Assembly: GCA_949128115.1 (NCBI GenBank) | Contig: OX421963.1 | Coordinates: 32,843,979-32,907,978, forward strand | DNA length: 64,000 nucleotides | Direction: 5' to 3' | From: Anaspis maculata | Taxonomy: Eukaryota; Arthropoda; Insecta; Coleoptera; Scraptiidae | Shown: in pieces, positions 11,413 through 24,229 of the stretch | How the letters are laid out: each line of letters opens with the position of its first letter | How positions within the stretch are numbered: position 1 is the first letter of the stretch | Notes under the pieces: generated by a model | Told to the model about the DNA's origin: nothing | Seen by the model: only the letters and a program-made list of their open reading frames with translations | The model's database searches: none | Position numbers and translations under genes: made by a program

Positions 11413-12696
11413 CCTCCACTGCCATGGGCGTCACTCTTGGATTTACCCTTTTGTCAATAAATGTCCAAAGAGTGAGGTATAGAATTTTGACAATTATTGT
11501 AGTTAAAATTTTTTTGAACTCGTGTCTTTTCAGCAATTTTAAAAACAAAAGTGCGGCACATTGGGAAACACCATGCATCAATGATGAGAAATGGAAAACG
11601 GAGATCCTGTGTAGTGCGCAGAATTTACAGAAACGGCTGATTAGATGAAAAGCAAGAATGACGATGTACTAGATCACGCCGCGCCGTATAGATTCAAACA
11701 ACCAGAATCAAAGTTATCGATATCGATATCTATAAGATATTCCAGGATCTTCAAGTAGGTTATGCTTTCAAACTTGCACGTCAATAATTTATACAATTTC
11801 ATCAGTTCAACACTATATTTTCAATCACATTTACCACTCAATTCTTCCTTTGAATAATGCACCAGGTCCTGCTCGCTCCATCTCTAGAAATATACATTAT
11901 ACAACAATGACAATTAAATATTAATGAAAATTTCATTTTGCTGGAAAAGCACCAATTACTCAATTACATTTTTTTGCTGCCCCATGACGCAACAAGGGAA
12001 GCGCGTCGTGAAGCGGGACGGAGGACGAGAGGTGAGGGGAAGCGAACCGGCGGCTTTATTCCCGTTTTTAAAAATGCAGATCTCATTGGTCCCTACTATA
12101 TTTTTATTGATTTCTCAGTGGCACAGCACAGAGCGTATGTTGCATTCCTGTTGAAACAAGCACACACGTATATCCTATACACTAACGAAGTCTATCCGAT
12201 TTTTGCTGCACCGGTTGATAAGACTTGGAATAACATACCAACATTTGGGAGCCGGGATATCATCAATCTGGAAACCTCAAGTTCGGATCATTTTCTCATC
12301 CTCTGATGACTCCTCAAAAACGTACCGGAGAGAGTGAATGGTTGTGGTGACTTGTGACTTGTCACCGTATTCGACCTGAGTTAGTTAGTGTCACCAGGCC
12401 GAAGGCGCTTTTCGGGTGATTTTGGGCTCACTGGCACGTTTCATGAGATAGCAACTTAGGTGAAGTGATTTGCTCTTGATCTTCTGATTTTACCCATGAG
12501 CGTGAATATTGTTCCAGGTAAGGGTCGTGGATATTATGTAAAGCAAATCACTCGGAAATCCACGTTGGTCACATCATGGCTTCTGTGCTCTCTTTATGAA
12601 CTTGCATAACGCGACGTTAACATTATTATATTGTATTCGATTTTATTCTCCTCAAACTCAACCCTAATCTACGGGATATACGACTACGAGAGATTG
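11413..12696. other. No gene recognised
   Basis: Non-coding by inspection. An ORF at 11938-12306 of 122 codons has no recognisable domain and overlaps a second ORF in another frame. Confidence 0.4.
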
Positions 12697-12820
12697 TACC
12701 GTATGATCAAAAACTTTTCTACTTGCGATAGGCTGTGGCCTGGCCAAAATCAGCCTCGTTTGCCTGCCAATGACCAGGCCACAGCCTACCGCAAGTAGAA
12801 AAGTTTTTGATCATACGGTA
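12697..12820. repeat. Near-perfect 124-bp hairpin with 47-bp arms
   Basis: The arms 12697-12743 and 12774-12820 are inverted copies with a single mismatch; outer end TACCGTATGATCAAAAAC, inner end CTGTGGCCTGG. The loop is about 30 bases. The near-identity suggests a recent foldback/MITE or a maintained hairpin RNA. Confidence 0.8.
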
Positions 12821-14636
12821 TTTCACGCGTTTGACGATGTACCGTTTCCAATTGATCTCTAATCGTTCCTGGGTAGTATCTTTTTGCTCTGCGTTCTGCA
12901 AAGGCCTTCCAAAGAACTTGTCGCAACATTTTGCGAGCTTCCGCATACACTCCGGTGAAATTCTCCCAAAGTGCATCATCATCGACGTGTGCAAGGACAT
13001 AAAACCAAACGGCGAGGAAAAGTTAAAAGACGACAGTTATTGTGGTAAACCGTGTATGGGTACGTGGAGAGCGCTAGGCATCAGGCGGCAGCACATAGAG
13101 ACACGACAACAAAACAGGGATCGTAAAACCGCTAATCAAACCCACCCTCGAGCTGCAACGTTGTATCCTAAACACTCTACTCTACACCTGCTTTAATGTC
13201 CTGACAGAGACGATGATAGCGAAACCCACCACTGCGGAAAAGAGAAACGGTTTTGAGTTATTGTGGAGAGCGAATGGCGCGGGGGAAGCCGGGGTGGTGT
13301 TTATTGCAGGGGTGCCACCATCAGGCAGCAACGGGCCTAACGGGGTGGGCATGTTTTGTCAAAACGCGAAAGGTTATTATTTGAGGAATTCGAGACGTTA
13401 TCGTTTAACGACGCGAACCGGGATCATCCGAGCGATTAAGTCATTTTTAGGTGGCTCAGCGGACCTGTTGAGTTTTGCCTCAGCCAGCTAAGTTGGTGGA
13501 ATTGTTATTTAAACTGGACAGCGAACTAATTTCATAAAAATGGCTTGATAATGATGCATCAACAGGGCACTTCTCATAACTACTGGCATGTGGCATGGCC
13601 ATAATCAAATGGCAACTTCCAGAGGAAAGCGATATTCTGCTTCGTGTGCTATAATGATCAGCAGTTTGGCATATTTTGATGAACCATCGAGCTGTTTGAA
13701 CCGTTTTTATAGTTCGCACCTGTGACCTGACGATGCTGATCCACTCCACACTCCACCAGTGACCATTCTACAAAAGTGTCTCAAAATAGATATAGCCAAA
13801 AAAAAAAAACAATCAAAGACTCCCCATTGAAGTGAAGACCTCCTATGCAATTTGTTTCCGTAACTCATCGACAAAAAAGTCCCAATCTGACATCACCTCC
13901 AATTCGAATTTCAGAATAATTCCACCAGCGGCCTCAAAGTTTAATAACAGAAGTGACCAAAACAAAAGTCGATTAAAAAAAACTTCACAGCAAGTTTAAC
14001 ATCATCTGAGGACTGCTTGGTTCCTTTCTCCGCCATCAATTCTGGGTCACCTGTATTTTAAATGTAAGAACGTTAAGTGAAAAAGAAAATTACAGAACCA
14101 GATGTAGGTATACACTGCACTTTTGCGGGAGCATACTTATGAACTGGTGCGCAAGTATGCAATGAAACGAAGGTCCCCGAGGCGAAGGGATTAATGGGAA
14201 CATTGTGTAGGAATTTGACTTTTAAACGGCGGAGCGGCGTGGAACTTTATAGAAGTTGACACCGGGTAGAAGAGAAGGAGCCGAGGCGATGATGAAACTT
14301 TAGATGTCACACGCTCGCGAGATGGGGGGCGTGATGTGATCCAATCACAAGGTGCGAGGTGTCGGAATTGTGTGTAAGGAGGTTCAAAATTGCCGATATA
14401 AACAAACTTTCGGCCCCCGGTTACCTTGTGAAACACATGCCAGTGATTAATGAACTTTTTTGAGGGTTATGCAGTCTGAGGTTGTAGTTGTCCAATTGTC
14501 TTATTTGAAAAAAATATCTACACTAAAATTTCCAAATAAAAAAAAGTTTCTTCGGCGTACAAACAGGTACTCAACTTTAGTTCAAAATGCAAGCGCACAA
14601 CTTTGTTTGAAAAATTTAAAAGTTGTACAATTTTGT
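12821..14636. other. No gene recognised
   Basis: Several ORFs of 80-130 codons overlap here on both strands, but none shows a recognisable domain. The longest (12807-13196) starts inside the hairpin. Confidence 0.4.
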
Positions 14637-14639
14637 CAC

Positions 14640-15790
14640 CCCCGGTTGCAAGAAGGTCAAATTTGCTCCGGAGCAAATTAGCTTCGGTACCAAACTTGAT
14701 ATCAAATAGTAGGCTATTTGACGGCGTAAACAGAAACGTGTATAGAGTGACGACTGACATATGCCAAACGAAAAATTGAATAAAATTTGGAAATGGGAAG
14801 CCGAGCTGAGATTGTGCATGAAAAAATGTACACGGAAGTAACTGCTATGCCTAATTCAAAGCGAGTAGACGTTTGGATTTCAATTTATTTATCAGAAGTT
14901 GAGAATTTTGGCTAGTGGGTGTAGGCAACCAGTTATACAGGCTAAAATATATTTTTTTGGTACGATCAGGGTCTGTGAAATTAGGTTTGTGTGAGATTCA
15001 TTTTTGTACTAAAGAAAAACTTGACAAATCCGGCATTCAGTTTCCTTCCTTCCTCTCAATTTTTTCGCTGTTGTCCATGCCAATGACTCCTACAGTATCT
15101 CCTGCCGTCAAAAGCTGTTCTGGAGCTACTGAATCAGCACTGGACATGGACATCACCTTGACGCATGCTTGATACAATGTCACTAGCGGCCCAGGATTGT
15201 TCAAGTTCGCCACACGATCACAGTCCCAGTACTCCCAGTTGCCTCCAACTCATTGTTGTCAGCGAAGCACTCATACTTTGGCCGAGCAATACTTTGCAAT
15301 GAGAAGTTCCGCGTTGTTAATGTAAAGAACAGCTTTGTTTCCGCCGTAGGTACAGGGCTCGTGGAGGCACCCAGCAAGTGTTCGCAATTTCAGAGGGTAA
15401 ACTCCCATCGCCTGAACCTGGAATTGTTGATAGACATATAGCATCTACAGAGGTAGTTTGTCATATCATATTCACCCAATCGAGAGCCTGTGCATGAATT
15501 TAGGCCTTAATTCGGTGCAATAATTTGCATAGCATTGTTCAAAATTCTAAAAAATGAATAATGCTGTTAACCTTCAACATTCCTGACGCTTCTTTGACAG
15601 CTCGCGAGGTACATTTTATCTACAAGCTTTTCGATCGGCAATGACACAACGAATTGCACCTTCTACTTCTTGCTCTTCATCAGAAGAATAAAAATCGGAG
15701 ACGATAGAAAATTCAAAAGAAAGCGTCGAATCTGACATTTTAGATACCCATTTACGCATAAAACTACGCAAGTGTGTGACAACCAAATGT
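14640..15790 (-). mobile_element. 1.2-kb TIR element, copy 2 (inverted, one end lost)
   Basis: It is the reverse-oriented counterpart of 9357-10603. The CCCGGTTGCAAGAAGGTC terminus is present at 14640, with a GGTACCAAACTTG block inside it. Homology runs to about 15785 and stops at a run of G (15797-15808), where the other terminus would be expected, so that end is deleted or replaced. Confidence 0.6.
15616..15759 (-). CDS. Small ORF conserved in both copies of the element
   Basis: This is the counterpart of the 9484-9687 ORF. It encodes about 47 residues from the ATG at 15759, with MSDSTLSFEFS, SDFYSS and EEQEVEGAIRC, and ends earlier than copy 1 because the sequence diverges after IADRK. 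The frame is open upstream through the G-run boundary. Function unknown. Amino-acid conservation between two diverged copies is the only evidence that it was ever translated. Confidence 0.3.
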   Translation of the reverse strand: MRKWVSKMSDSTLSFEFSIVSDFYSSDEEQEVEGAIRCVIADRKACR

Positions 15791-15799
15791 GTGTGGGGG

Positions 15800-18700
15800 G
15801 GGGGGGCAAAAGATCTCTCGCAAAGTGGATGGATGCAGCTGGTGGCGGGGGATGCACCGGGTGCATATAAAGTTGTGTAGTACACACCATCGCCGTTTAC
15901 GAGCATCAACGTTCGTTTCGCATCATCCATCTGATGTTAAGACCCCGGGCCACGCATCTCACCCGCCGTTGCTGATTTACAACGGCACGCGAGCTGGTGT
16001 CGGATTACTTTCGCCGTCACCCGCAGAAAGTCTAGCTCAGTGGCGCCACCGTCGACCACCCGCCACACATAATACACATACACATATACCATTAACATAT
16101 GTGCGCATCAGATTGTTTCGGCGAGATTTCATATTATATGAATTTCAGTGCGAAATTAAATACTAGATTTAACGCGTTCAGCGCCGTGTTTGTTCAAATT
16201 GTTCCATTAATGGGCTGCATATTTTCGCGACGCTCCGTATAATTTAATGACATTCGACTCTGCGTGTGTGATGATGGCCTGGTCGTTTGATGGGATGCAT
16301 ACATTGTCCACTTTTACGAACTGTTCAGAAATGGGCTGCATGCACATTTGAAATAGCAACAGTTATAGTTTTTACACGATGACGAGCGCACGTGGCGCCA
16401 TCTACGGATTGGTGTGGGTGTCATCATAGCGACTGACGGTACCTTAAAACCTCAAGGAGCTGAACCACAACAGCAATTAAATAACAATTGAAATACACAA
16501 CTACTTCCACGGCTGCGTGCAATGGCACATCCCTTTGAACTTTTTTCTGAATTTGTACTGCACAAATAGTTTTTATCACAACCTTCAGGAATTCAAATTG
16601 GCTCGGCAATTTACATTGTAACATCGAAATTAAACTAGAAAAAACAATATTCGCATTTTACGCGGGAGTAACGTTTAGACTGCGGCAGTAAAAAATGTCG
16701 CGCCGGCTAGGTGGAGCCACCACCGTATAGTACACAACCCTACGGTAAAGTGACAAGCGCTGTCACATTAACATTACTGCAGAGCAGCGCAGCACAATTC
16801 ACTTTATGTGTGTATTAAACAGTTTTAATGTATTTTGTAGCCTAAGTTTATATTGTGAACCGAGGGCGTTCCGAATATTAATGCACCTGTTTTTTTTTTT
16901 TCGAGTAGCAACAAAACGAGATAATGTATTATTGTCGAGCCTGGATGGAACAATGTAGCAATATTACTGATACTGTGACGTTTTGCCTGACAATTTGATA
17001 TTTTTCACAATGCCCACACATACACGCGCTCCAGAATGTAGGTACGTAACGAATATTATACGTACGTGTGCGCCCAGATAAAAGGAGCCAAGCTCTAAAT
17101 AATGAAAATATATTTTTTATCTCCCGACGACTTGTCTGGCAATGTCAGGGCGAACAAGAGATATTCCGTAAAAAATTCAATTGAAAATTGCCGAATTATT
17201 TTTAACGAATATGCGAATGTACACGCATCAACATCAATATCAATTTCGTGCGCTGCTGATGGGACGCGAAGCGGAGAGAGGAAAATTATTTTCTTTTATT
17301 GCGAATTACAAAAAGTCCGCCTGCTCTGACACACTCCTGCTGTTGAAAAGAGATATGTTCTGATAAAAATATTGAATTGGGAAGATTTTCAGAATTTCAC
17401 AAAATACAAGCTCCACGCTGGATTTTAACTCAACCGGAATGATATGAGCCTACGGCTAGACTACCCGCATAATATAGCGGGTCGAAAATGTTTGTAAGGT
17501 AGGTAACCTTGGGTAGGTCGTTAATATAATGGCAATCCAACGTTAGTGAAACAGCGATCCACAGAAATCCTTCATATACTGGATACCCTTATTTTTTGGA
17601 AAATTTGTTAATCAAATAGCATTATCCATACATTTTTCTTCAAAGAAGTCTCATGGCGAATTTGAATTTCCTATTTTCGAAATGAAAGTACGATAAAAGT
17701 GATTTCGGGTCCATGACACTTGACCGACAGACCTGTAAACACTTTTTACAACCACGAAACAAAGTGTGTTGTCTTCTACTTACGCTGATTAGTCTTGACC
17801 GAGGGGGAAATTACGATCACACTTACAGTTTCTTTGCAGTTGAATTTTTTATGTCGTACTACTTTACTATGCGGTGCCTATTTCAAGCCACTCACAACAT
17901 TGCGCAACATTGTTTTGCTGGTGTCATAAGTCACTGTACGTACCTAATCTAATTTTTCACTGAAGTGATGTAGGCAACCAACAATACAACAACATCCAGA
18001 AATTCAACTTGTTCTCATTTGAACGTGTTGTTCCTTCTTTACTTTTTTTTGCAAAAATTTATGGATAATCTGCAAATTTTATTCAAGATTATCATTCCAC
18101 ACGCCATTCTGAGTGATTTGCCTATTTTTTCGTTTCGATTTGCGTGTGTCGCTTGAGTGTCATGACATGAGCCTGTTATTTCTACTAATCCACTCTTTCA
18201 GTGATTACTTAAAATTCGAATACTCCATCAGAGTCTTCCAAACCTGCGCCCATGCATAATACAACAATAGGGCTGTTTATGACCAAATCAATGCAGAGGT
18301 CGTTCAACCTTTTTGAAATTTGCTGCCATTGATTCTTGCACCTCCGAAGACAAAAGCTAATCTTTACTGGCAAGTCCTAGAGCAGAGGCAAGGATGACTC
18401 AAAATTTGATGAACCACATTTTCTGTGTTTTTACTTCGAACAAAAACAAGTCTCCATACTATAATTATTATAATAAATATATAAAGCTTTATGTTTGCTT
18501 ATTATAATAACAACATGTTTTCAGAACCTGGCCAGATTGACGTCATCCCGGCAAATCGTTATATAAATAACCGCACTGTAAAAGTACATTAGCTGGTCGC
18601 GTATAATTGAATATAATAAACATTATAATGTAGTACTTATTTGGGAAACTTTTTTCTAAAACAATGACAATATCATACAAAACACGCATGCGACACAATT

Positions 18701-21700
18701 AATTCCATAGAAGAAGAAAATGATTCACAACCATAGCTATAGGTTGGTAATGACACGAATTAAAAATATATTCCTTACAACGATACACGCGGATAGAACA
18801 TAGAACAAGCGGAGCTTTATATTATTAGAAATTTAAATGCATATTTAGTTAATGAAAGTGTACAATTAAGTTTTATGTGAACACACTCAGGATGCAATAT
18901 AAAAAAAAAATAAAGTAATAAAAAAAAACAAGTGAGCAATTAGTCAACGAAAAGGAATATAATACCCACCGTATAATAATTGGGTGCGAGCTAAGTTTTG
19001 TTAACTGTACAAGCTTTGTTGGAATTGAATTTTGGGAGCGCGTATGTTTCAACGGTTCGGAGGTGTAACAGATGTTTCGAAAATTATTGATCGCGTCTTC
19101 AGTAAAATAAACAAACCTGTGTAAGTTTGCTCTTTCCTTTGTTTCGCATAAAGGTAAAAATGTGGTTGTTACATAATTCAATTAAATTAACCGCATTGAG
19201 CTTTTTGAATTAATTTAACAAGTTGTGATACAAACAATATTGCCAAGGAAATGATGTTTCGTGATGGGAGCAAATTAAATTAATTAAATTGCATTATTGC
19301 GCGTTGGAGAAAAAACGCCAGGTAACAAAACGTATCATTAAAATATAATTCAGCATTATTCCATTATTTGTATAAAGCTCCCTTGGCAGTATTTCGACCA
19401 AGCAAAATAATAAATTCATTTCCACCAGGTTTAACACAATAATTCAAGGCCCCCGATTAAATATGTACTCTGAGCGAGAAAACCATTCCTAATGTAAATA
19501 TTTTTACACATCGCTCTGCAGCTTTCACCAATACACGAAGATGTAATACACAAATAACAAACTTTCCTTTATTATCTTAAATAAATAGTGTATATACCTG
19601 GGTGATGTTTACCTGGTCAATACATATAACTGAATTTTTATTAATTGGAAATTCATGAAACGCGCTCTTTACTTGTTTATCTCGGCCGAGCGATAATTGT
19701 TTCTGCAATTTCTAGGAAAAAAAACTTGATGTACTAATTCAATTATTTTTAAATTCCAAGTAGGTAGGTATCAAGGTATAATATACTCGACGCCAATGCC
19801 AAACAGGGTGTTTTCTGAGGCATGCCTCATTTCAGAGAGGCAATACCATTAAGGTTAATGAAATAGGTGAAACAATTTATGTCACACATTATGGTAATGT
19901 AAAACAGTTATTACAGTTTATTTACCAATTCACAAAGAAGGTAATATTGCTAAAATCAATACCAATTAGAAGAAAACAAACCATCATCAATAACAATTAC
20001 AAGACCTCAAAAGGAATGATGTTGGTACAATTCCGATGTGTATTCTACGTATATTCCATATTACCAAATCAGATGTGGCAAACATTATGAAAAAATAATA
20101 TAATGTACATAATATAAAAGTATTCTTTGTAATGTACCGTTGTCGGCAAAGTACCACAAAGACATGTAAATAGTAGTGTGACATGCACATACATCTTTAT
20201 GTTCTTTATATAAATATAAGATTTCTGGGTATGTTTGCCTATTTAACTTTGAGCAATGAGCCAAATTTATTGTTATTTATTTTATTCAACTTATGATTTT
20301 TTTGGGTTAGGCTATATTTCCCAATTTTCGGGTTATTCTCTTCTGTTCAACAAACATAATAAAATATAATTATGAGTAATAAAACACACCTTTCGCCCGC
20401 GTTTAAAGAGTTCATTTAACTAAAAACAACGCATTATCACCGTTGTAACATTTTGTGAATAACACTTTCACGAAATGCTTGAAAAATATCACGTTCGGGG
20501 TTAAATCTCGGCGCTTTTTCATGGTATTTCACCAACCCGAACCCTTACACTCTCCCTAAAACCGCAACATATTTGAGTGTGTGCAAAGGATCGATTTCGA
20601 ATACGCGTTTCGCAACGGCTCTGCAAAACATAGTGGTTATACATATAACATTTTTTAAAAACCGAGCTAGAGAGGCAGTGACTCGCAGCAAGTAATTATA
20701 AGTAAGTACATTTCAACATGGCAAAAAGAAGAGAAGAAAAACCTTCTCCTTCCACTTAGAGTGCGCACTCCAAACTACAATGTAGGCTTAATTTAAAAGC
20801 TGAATAAAACAGCCGTCTGCAATTAATAACTCCGTGCCGTGGAATGCAAAAAGTACCATGATGTGAAGGGAACGTGATGCATAAAAATATGAGAAAACAC
20901 ACACAAAACAACATCACAATAATGAATCTCCGCGCGACTAAAAATATCGGGGCCAAGATATTATAGAGCTCCCCGTTTTTTTTGTCTCTGTTTTGTTATT
21001 CTTTATTTTTATTGTAAAGCGTGAAGCTGTCGAAAGGGAAAACTCGTGCACAAGAGAGCACATTCTTCAAAAGACTCTCCCCCACTGTACTGTCGCCAGA
21101 TGTCTAACTATTCCTTTGAATATTACGCCATGTGGGGTCAGAGATGCGATCGATTTTTTTTAAAACACGCAAGATGAATTATTAATTTCCCAAGCATCAG
21201 ATTTTTTAAAAACCAGTCGCCCCATTCCGAAGCATTTTTTACTAAGCCATAAACTATTTATACATGTTTATAGTATCATGATTATTCTCAAATAACTAAA
21301 CATCATCCAAAGAGATAGCTTTATCTATAACCTCCATATATTATATTTTATTATTGAATTTGTAGAAAGGTAATATATTTGACGTCTAGACAGTTTTGAA
21401 GTGGGCAGTTTTTAATTATTAATCATTCAACTGCGCCCACAAAATTATTTTTGTCATTAAAATGACTGGAACATAAATCACCATCTACAAATCAAGCGAT
21501 CAAGTTTTTTCCTTACAAGATATTTTATCCGTTTTCCACTGTTACCCGCCTCGTAACTGTATTATTGACTTGATATGTGTTAATTGCTTAGTAGGTCTAA
21601 AAAGTAAATAATGTATGTACCTAGCATTACTAACCACGCGTCCTGCGTAAAGGGGATCAAAGGTATCTGCCCACCCCCACAATCTATAACTTGTTCTATT

Positions 21701-22296
21701 ATACCCGCGAGTCATCACATCACATGTTTACAATCTTTCTTTGCGGCATATAGCAAACAAGGGGTTGAGTTAGTTCAAAATAACAAAGATGCAATTTGAG
21801 CACTGCCACTGTTGTAAAAAACCTGATATGGTATACCTACATGCCTAAGATGCACAAAAGAAACAACAACGGCAACAACAAAAGAGAAAGACAATGAGAT
21901 CGCATTATACTATGCATTTAAGTAATGAGCTTCCTTTCGCTTGAACAATAAAGTGTATAAAAACCAATGAGAAAACTCTCAAAAGCGGATTTAAGTAAAG
22001 GTCGCTAACATGGTCTACGAACAGTCTACGAGATGTTATTTAGAAGTTGGAAAATAAGTGTTCATATTTGAAGAGGCAAGAGCATCATATTGCTAGTCGA
22101 TAAGAGAAAATTTCGATATTTTTGTCGATTTCTTGAAAGCTCTATACCTTTTTGGATTAAACTAAATATTTCACTGGCACTAATAAGTTTCCGGCATTCA
22201 TTGCCAAAATATCGAACAAGAAGAGAAAAAGAAGCATTCACCGGTGCCAACGAAGCTTAAGCGGAGTCACACACCTATATGTCACCACCAGATTTC
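15800..22296. other. Long repeat-poor, gene-free stretch
   Basis: About 6.5 kb with no recognised gene and almost no visible transposon structure, unlike the rest of the window. Parts are very AT-rich with TAAT-type motifs, for example TTAATTAAATT around 19275-19285. Its relative freedom from insertions would fit intronic or regulatory DNA of a developmental gene, which is inference only. Confidence 0.4.
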
Positions 22297-22334
22297 GTAC
22301 CGCATTTGTTTCATTTTTTAAACAAATGTGGTAC
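22297..22334. repeat. 38-bp hairpin
   Basis: GTACCGCATTTGTTT is followed by AAACAAATGTGGTAC after an 8-base loop, with one mismatch. It is too short for a transposon and may be a small-RNA-like or structural hairpin. Confidence 0.5.
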
Positions 22335-23049
22335 AAGCACCAAGCACGCACACCTGCTCGTTCCGCATTTTCAACCATGGCATCGATTTCATGATGTTAA
22401 TTCAAAAATTTCAAACTGATCTTCTTTTACTATGTATCTTATTTGTTAGTTTTGACACCATCCTGGTTCTTTTTTCACAGTTATTAGGTCAGAAAACTAC
22501 AGTCTTAGGGTCGTCAGCGTTGACGAGACGTAGGAGCGTCGAAACATCGGTGTCCGACTGTCCGTGGTTTCTTTTTCTTCCAAATTTTATTAGGGTGCAT
22601 CAACTGCATGGTTATTAGCACCCGCACGGTTGGATTTGTGTTTCAGTATCTTTACTTGACTTTCTGATTTTCAGGTTTGGAGACCTTAGAAACTCTAGAG
22701 TGTTTTTGGACAACCTGGCATAAAACTGGTTTGAGCGCCAGCTGTTTGCGCTTTTTCCCCGATCAGGGCCTTACCGGTCCATTCGCCAAAGTCGTCCGAT
22801 AACACTGGGTGGTAGATGTTTTCCGGTTGTCTTGGATTTTTGTTTCTATTTCCCAGAAAATGCTATGACTTAGTAGAAAAAAGTATGGGTGGAAATATCG
22901 CGTCGGGAGGTTTGAAAATGCTTGGGGAGTCCGCTGTATTCCTGACTGGTTTTGACGTGGTATCAGGAGATGGTTTGTTTTTAGATCAGGTTAAAAATGA
23001 CAGAGTCCTTCAGAAAATCCATCAGCACACCAAAATTGCCATACTGAGT

Positions 23050-23500
23050 AACCATCCGAGTGAGGGAAACTACATCTGAAAACCCTGCCCGTTGTCTTTG
23101 TCTCAAAAGTCCCTCGCAGTTGAACAAAAGATGTGGAATAGTGACTCGAACCTCATTGCAGTGGAGATATCCTGGGGGCTCTTTTTTTTGACAAAATGAA
23201 GGAATGTGTCATAAGCGTGTGTCCGATTAGTACACGATTCAGTGTTGTTTGTCCCCTTCTGTTTGGGACGGTTTTAGTGATGATCCTCAGGATGGCTGGA
23301 CTGATCTGGATTGTGAGTGGTCTATGGCTGGATATGGATCTGATAAACTTTTTACGTACAGCCGTTTTGTAATGATTCTTCAAGTCAAACTCAGTGATTT
23401 TGAATTTAGGGTGCTCCGGTAAATTTACTGGCAGCTTGTTCAGCCTTTTCGCCGTGGATTCGGTTCGCCTTTTTCAACAGCAACCGTTAACGACCTAATT
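23050..23500 (-). pseudogene. LINE ORF2 C-terminal remnant (RNase H and tail)
   Basis: Minus-strand translation shows the end of a Jockey/I-type non-LTR retrotransposon ORF2. The string LNRVLIGHTLMTHSFIL matches the family motif after the RNase H region (R-x-R-I-G-H-T-x-x-T-H-x-x-L). A frameshift follows, then a zinc-knuckle-like stretch ending IPHLLFNC. Upstream residues such as RLNKLPVNLP also fit. The reverse transcriptase and endonuclease are absent, as expected for a 5'-truncated copy, and stops and frameshifts make it non-functional. It is unrelated to bab except by location. Confidence 0.65.
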
Positions 23501-23987
23501 ATTCATTATCAATCGCAGTTATTCTGATTAACAAAAGAATATGATCATGTGGAACTAGCTAGGTGCAGTATTTGCAACCGTAACTTTTTTCGCGAAGTGT
23601 TAGCTTATTAGCACCCCCGTAATGTTTTACAAGGTTTCGTTACAAGATAGACGTTACAAACTCTACCACTATCCTCAGAAGCCACCGCTTATCTTCTAAT
23701 ATACGGACTGTCTTACCAAGTTCCATAAGAACATGGTACCGTACCTATGACATGTACACCTTTTCAACTGATAGTTTCCTAGATAATATTTATCAAAGGT
23801 GGTAAAAATTTCTAGTTTTTATTGATGATGTTTTGACGAAATAAAAACGTTTTTATCGTAGAAATGCTCATAGTTAAAATCTCTCAAAATATTTCACTCC
23901 AAGGTCAAACTTTTACAGTCGCCCTTTAGGACACTATGCGCGACCGGTCCTTACGAGTGTCCTTAACTCTTTTTGACACCTGTATTC

Positions 23988-24165
23988 CTGAAAGGTGGAT
24001 TGGCAGACGAGGACCGATATAGTGGCCCGCGATATCTGTGGACCTCACCCCCCTCGATTATTTTTTACGGGAATACTCAAATCAAAAGTTTACAACAACA
24101 GACCACAAAATTTGGAACACTTGAAAGATCAAATGAAAACAAAGAAAGTTTTCACTGAATTTGTC
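23988..24165 (+). pseudogene. DDE transposase C-terminal remnant (Tc1/mariner-like)
   Basis: Translation across two plus-strand frames gives RWIGRRGPI, then DLTPLDYFL and, after a frameshift, KSKVYNNRPQNLEHLK. This matches the region around the last catalytic acidic residue in arthropod DDE_3-type transposases (PDLTPLDFFLWG followed by a K-x-x-VY motif). Only about 60 codons survive, with a stop and a frameshift. No terminal repeats were identified around it. Confidence 0.6.
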
Positions 24166-24229
24166 CCATATACAATTTTGCCTCTCACTGTATGTATCTC
24201 AGGAGAAGCTTCGTCAAAAACCTAATTTT

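Noticed and set aside
12807..13196. 129-codon ORF as a gene
   Set aside because: It starts within the arm of a hairpin, has no recognised domain, and overlaps an opposite-strand ORF.
22816..23079. 87-codon plus-strand ORF as a gene
   Set aside because: It lies antisense to and beside the LINE tail and has no recognisable domain.
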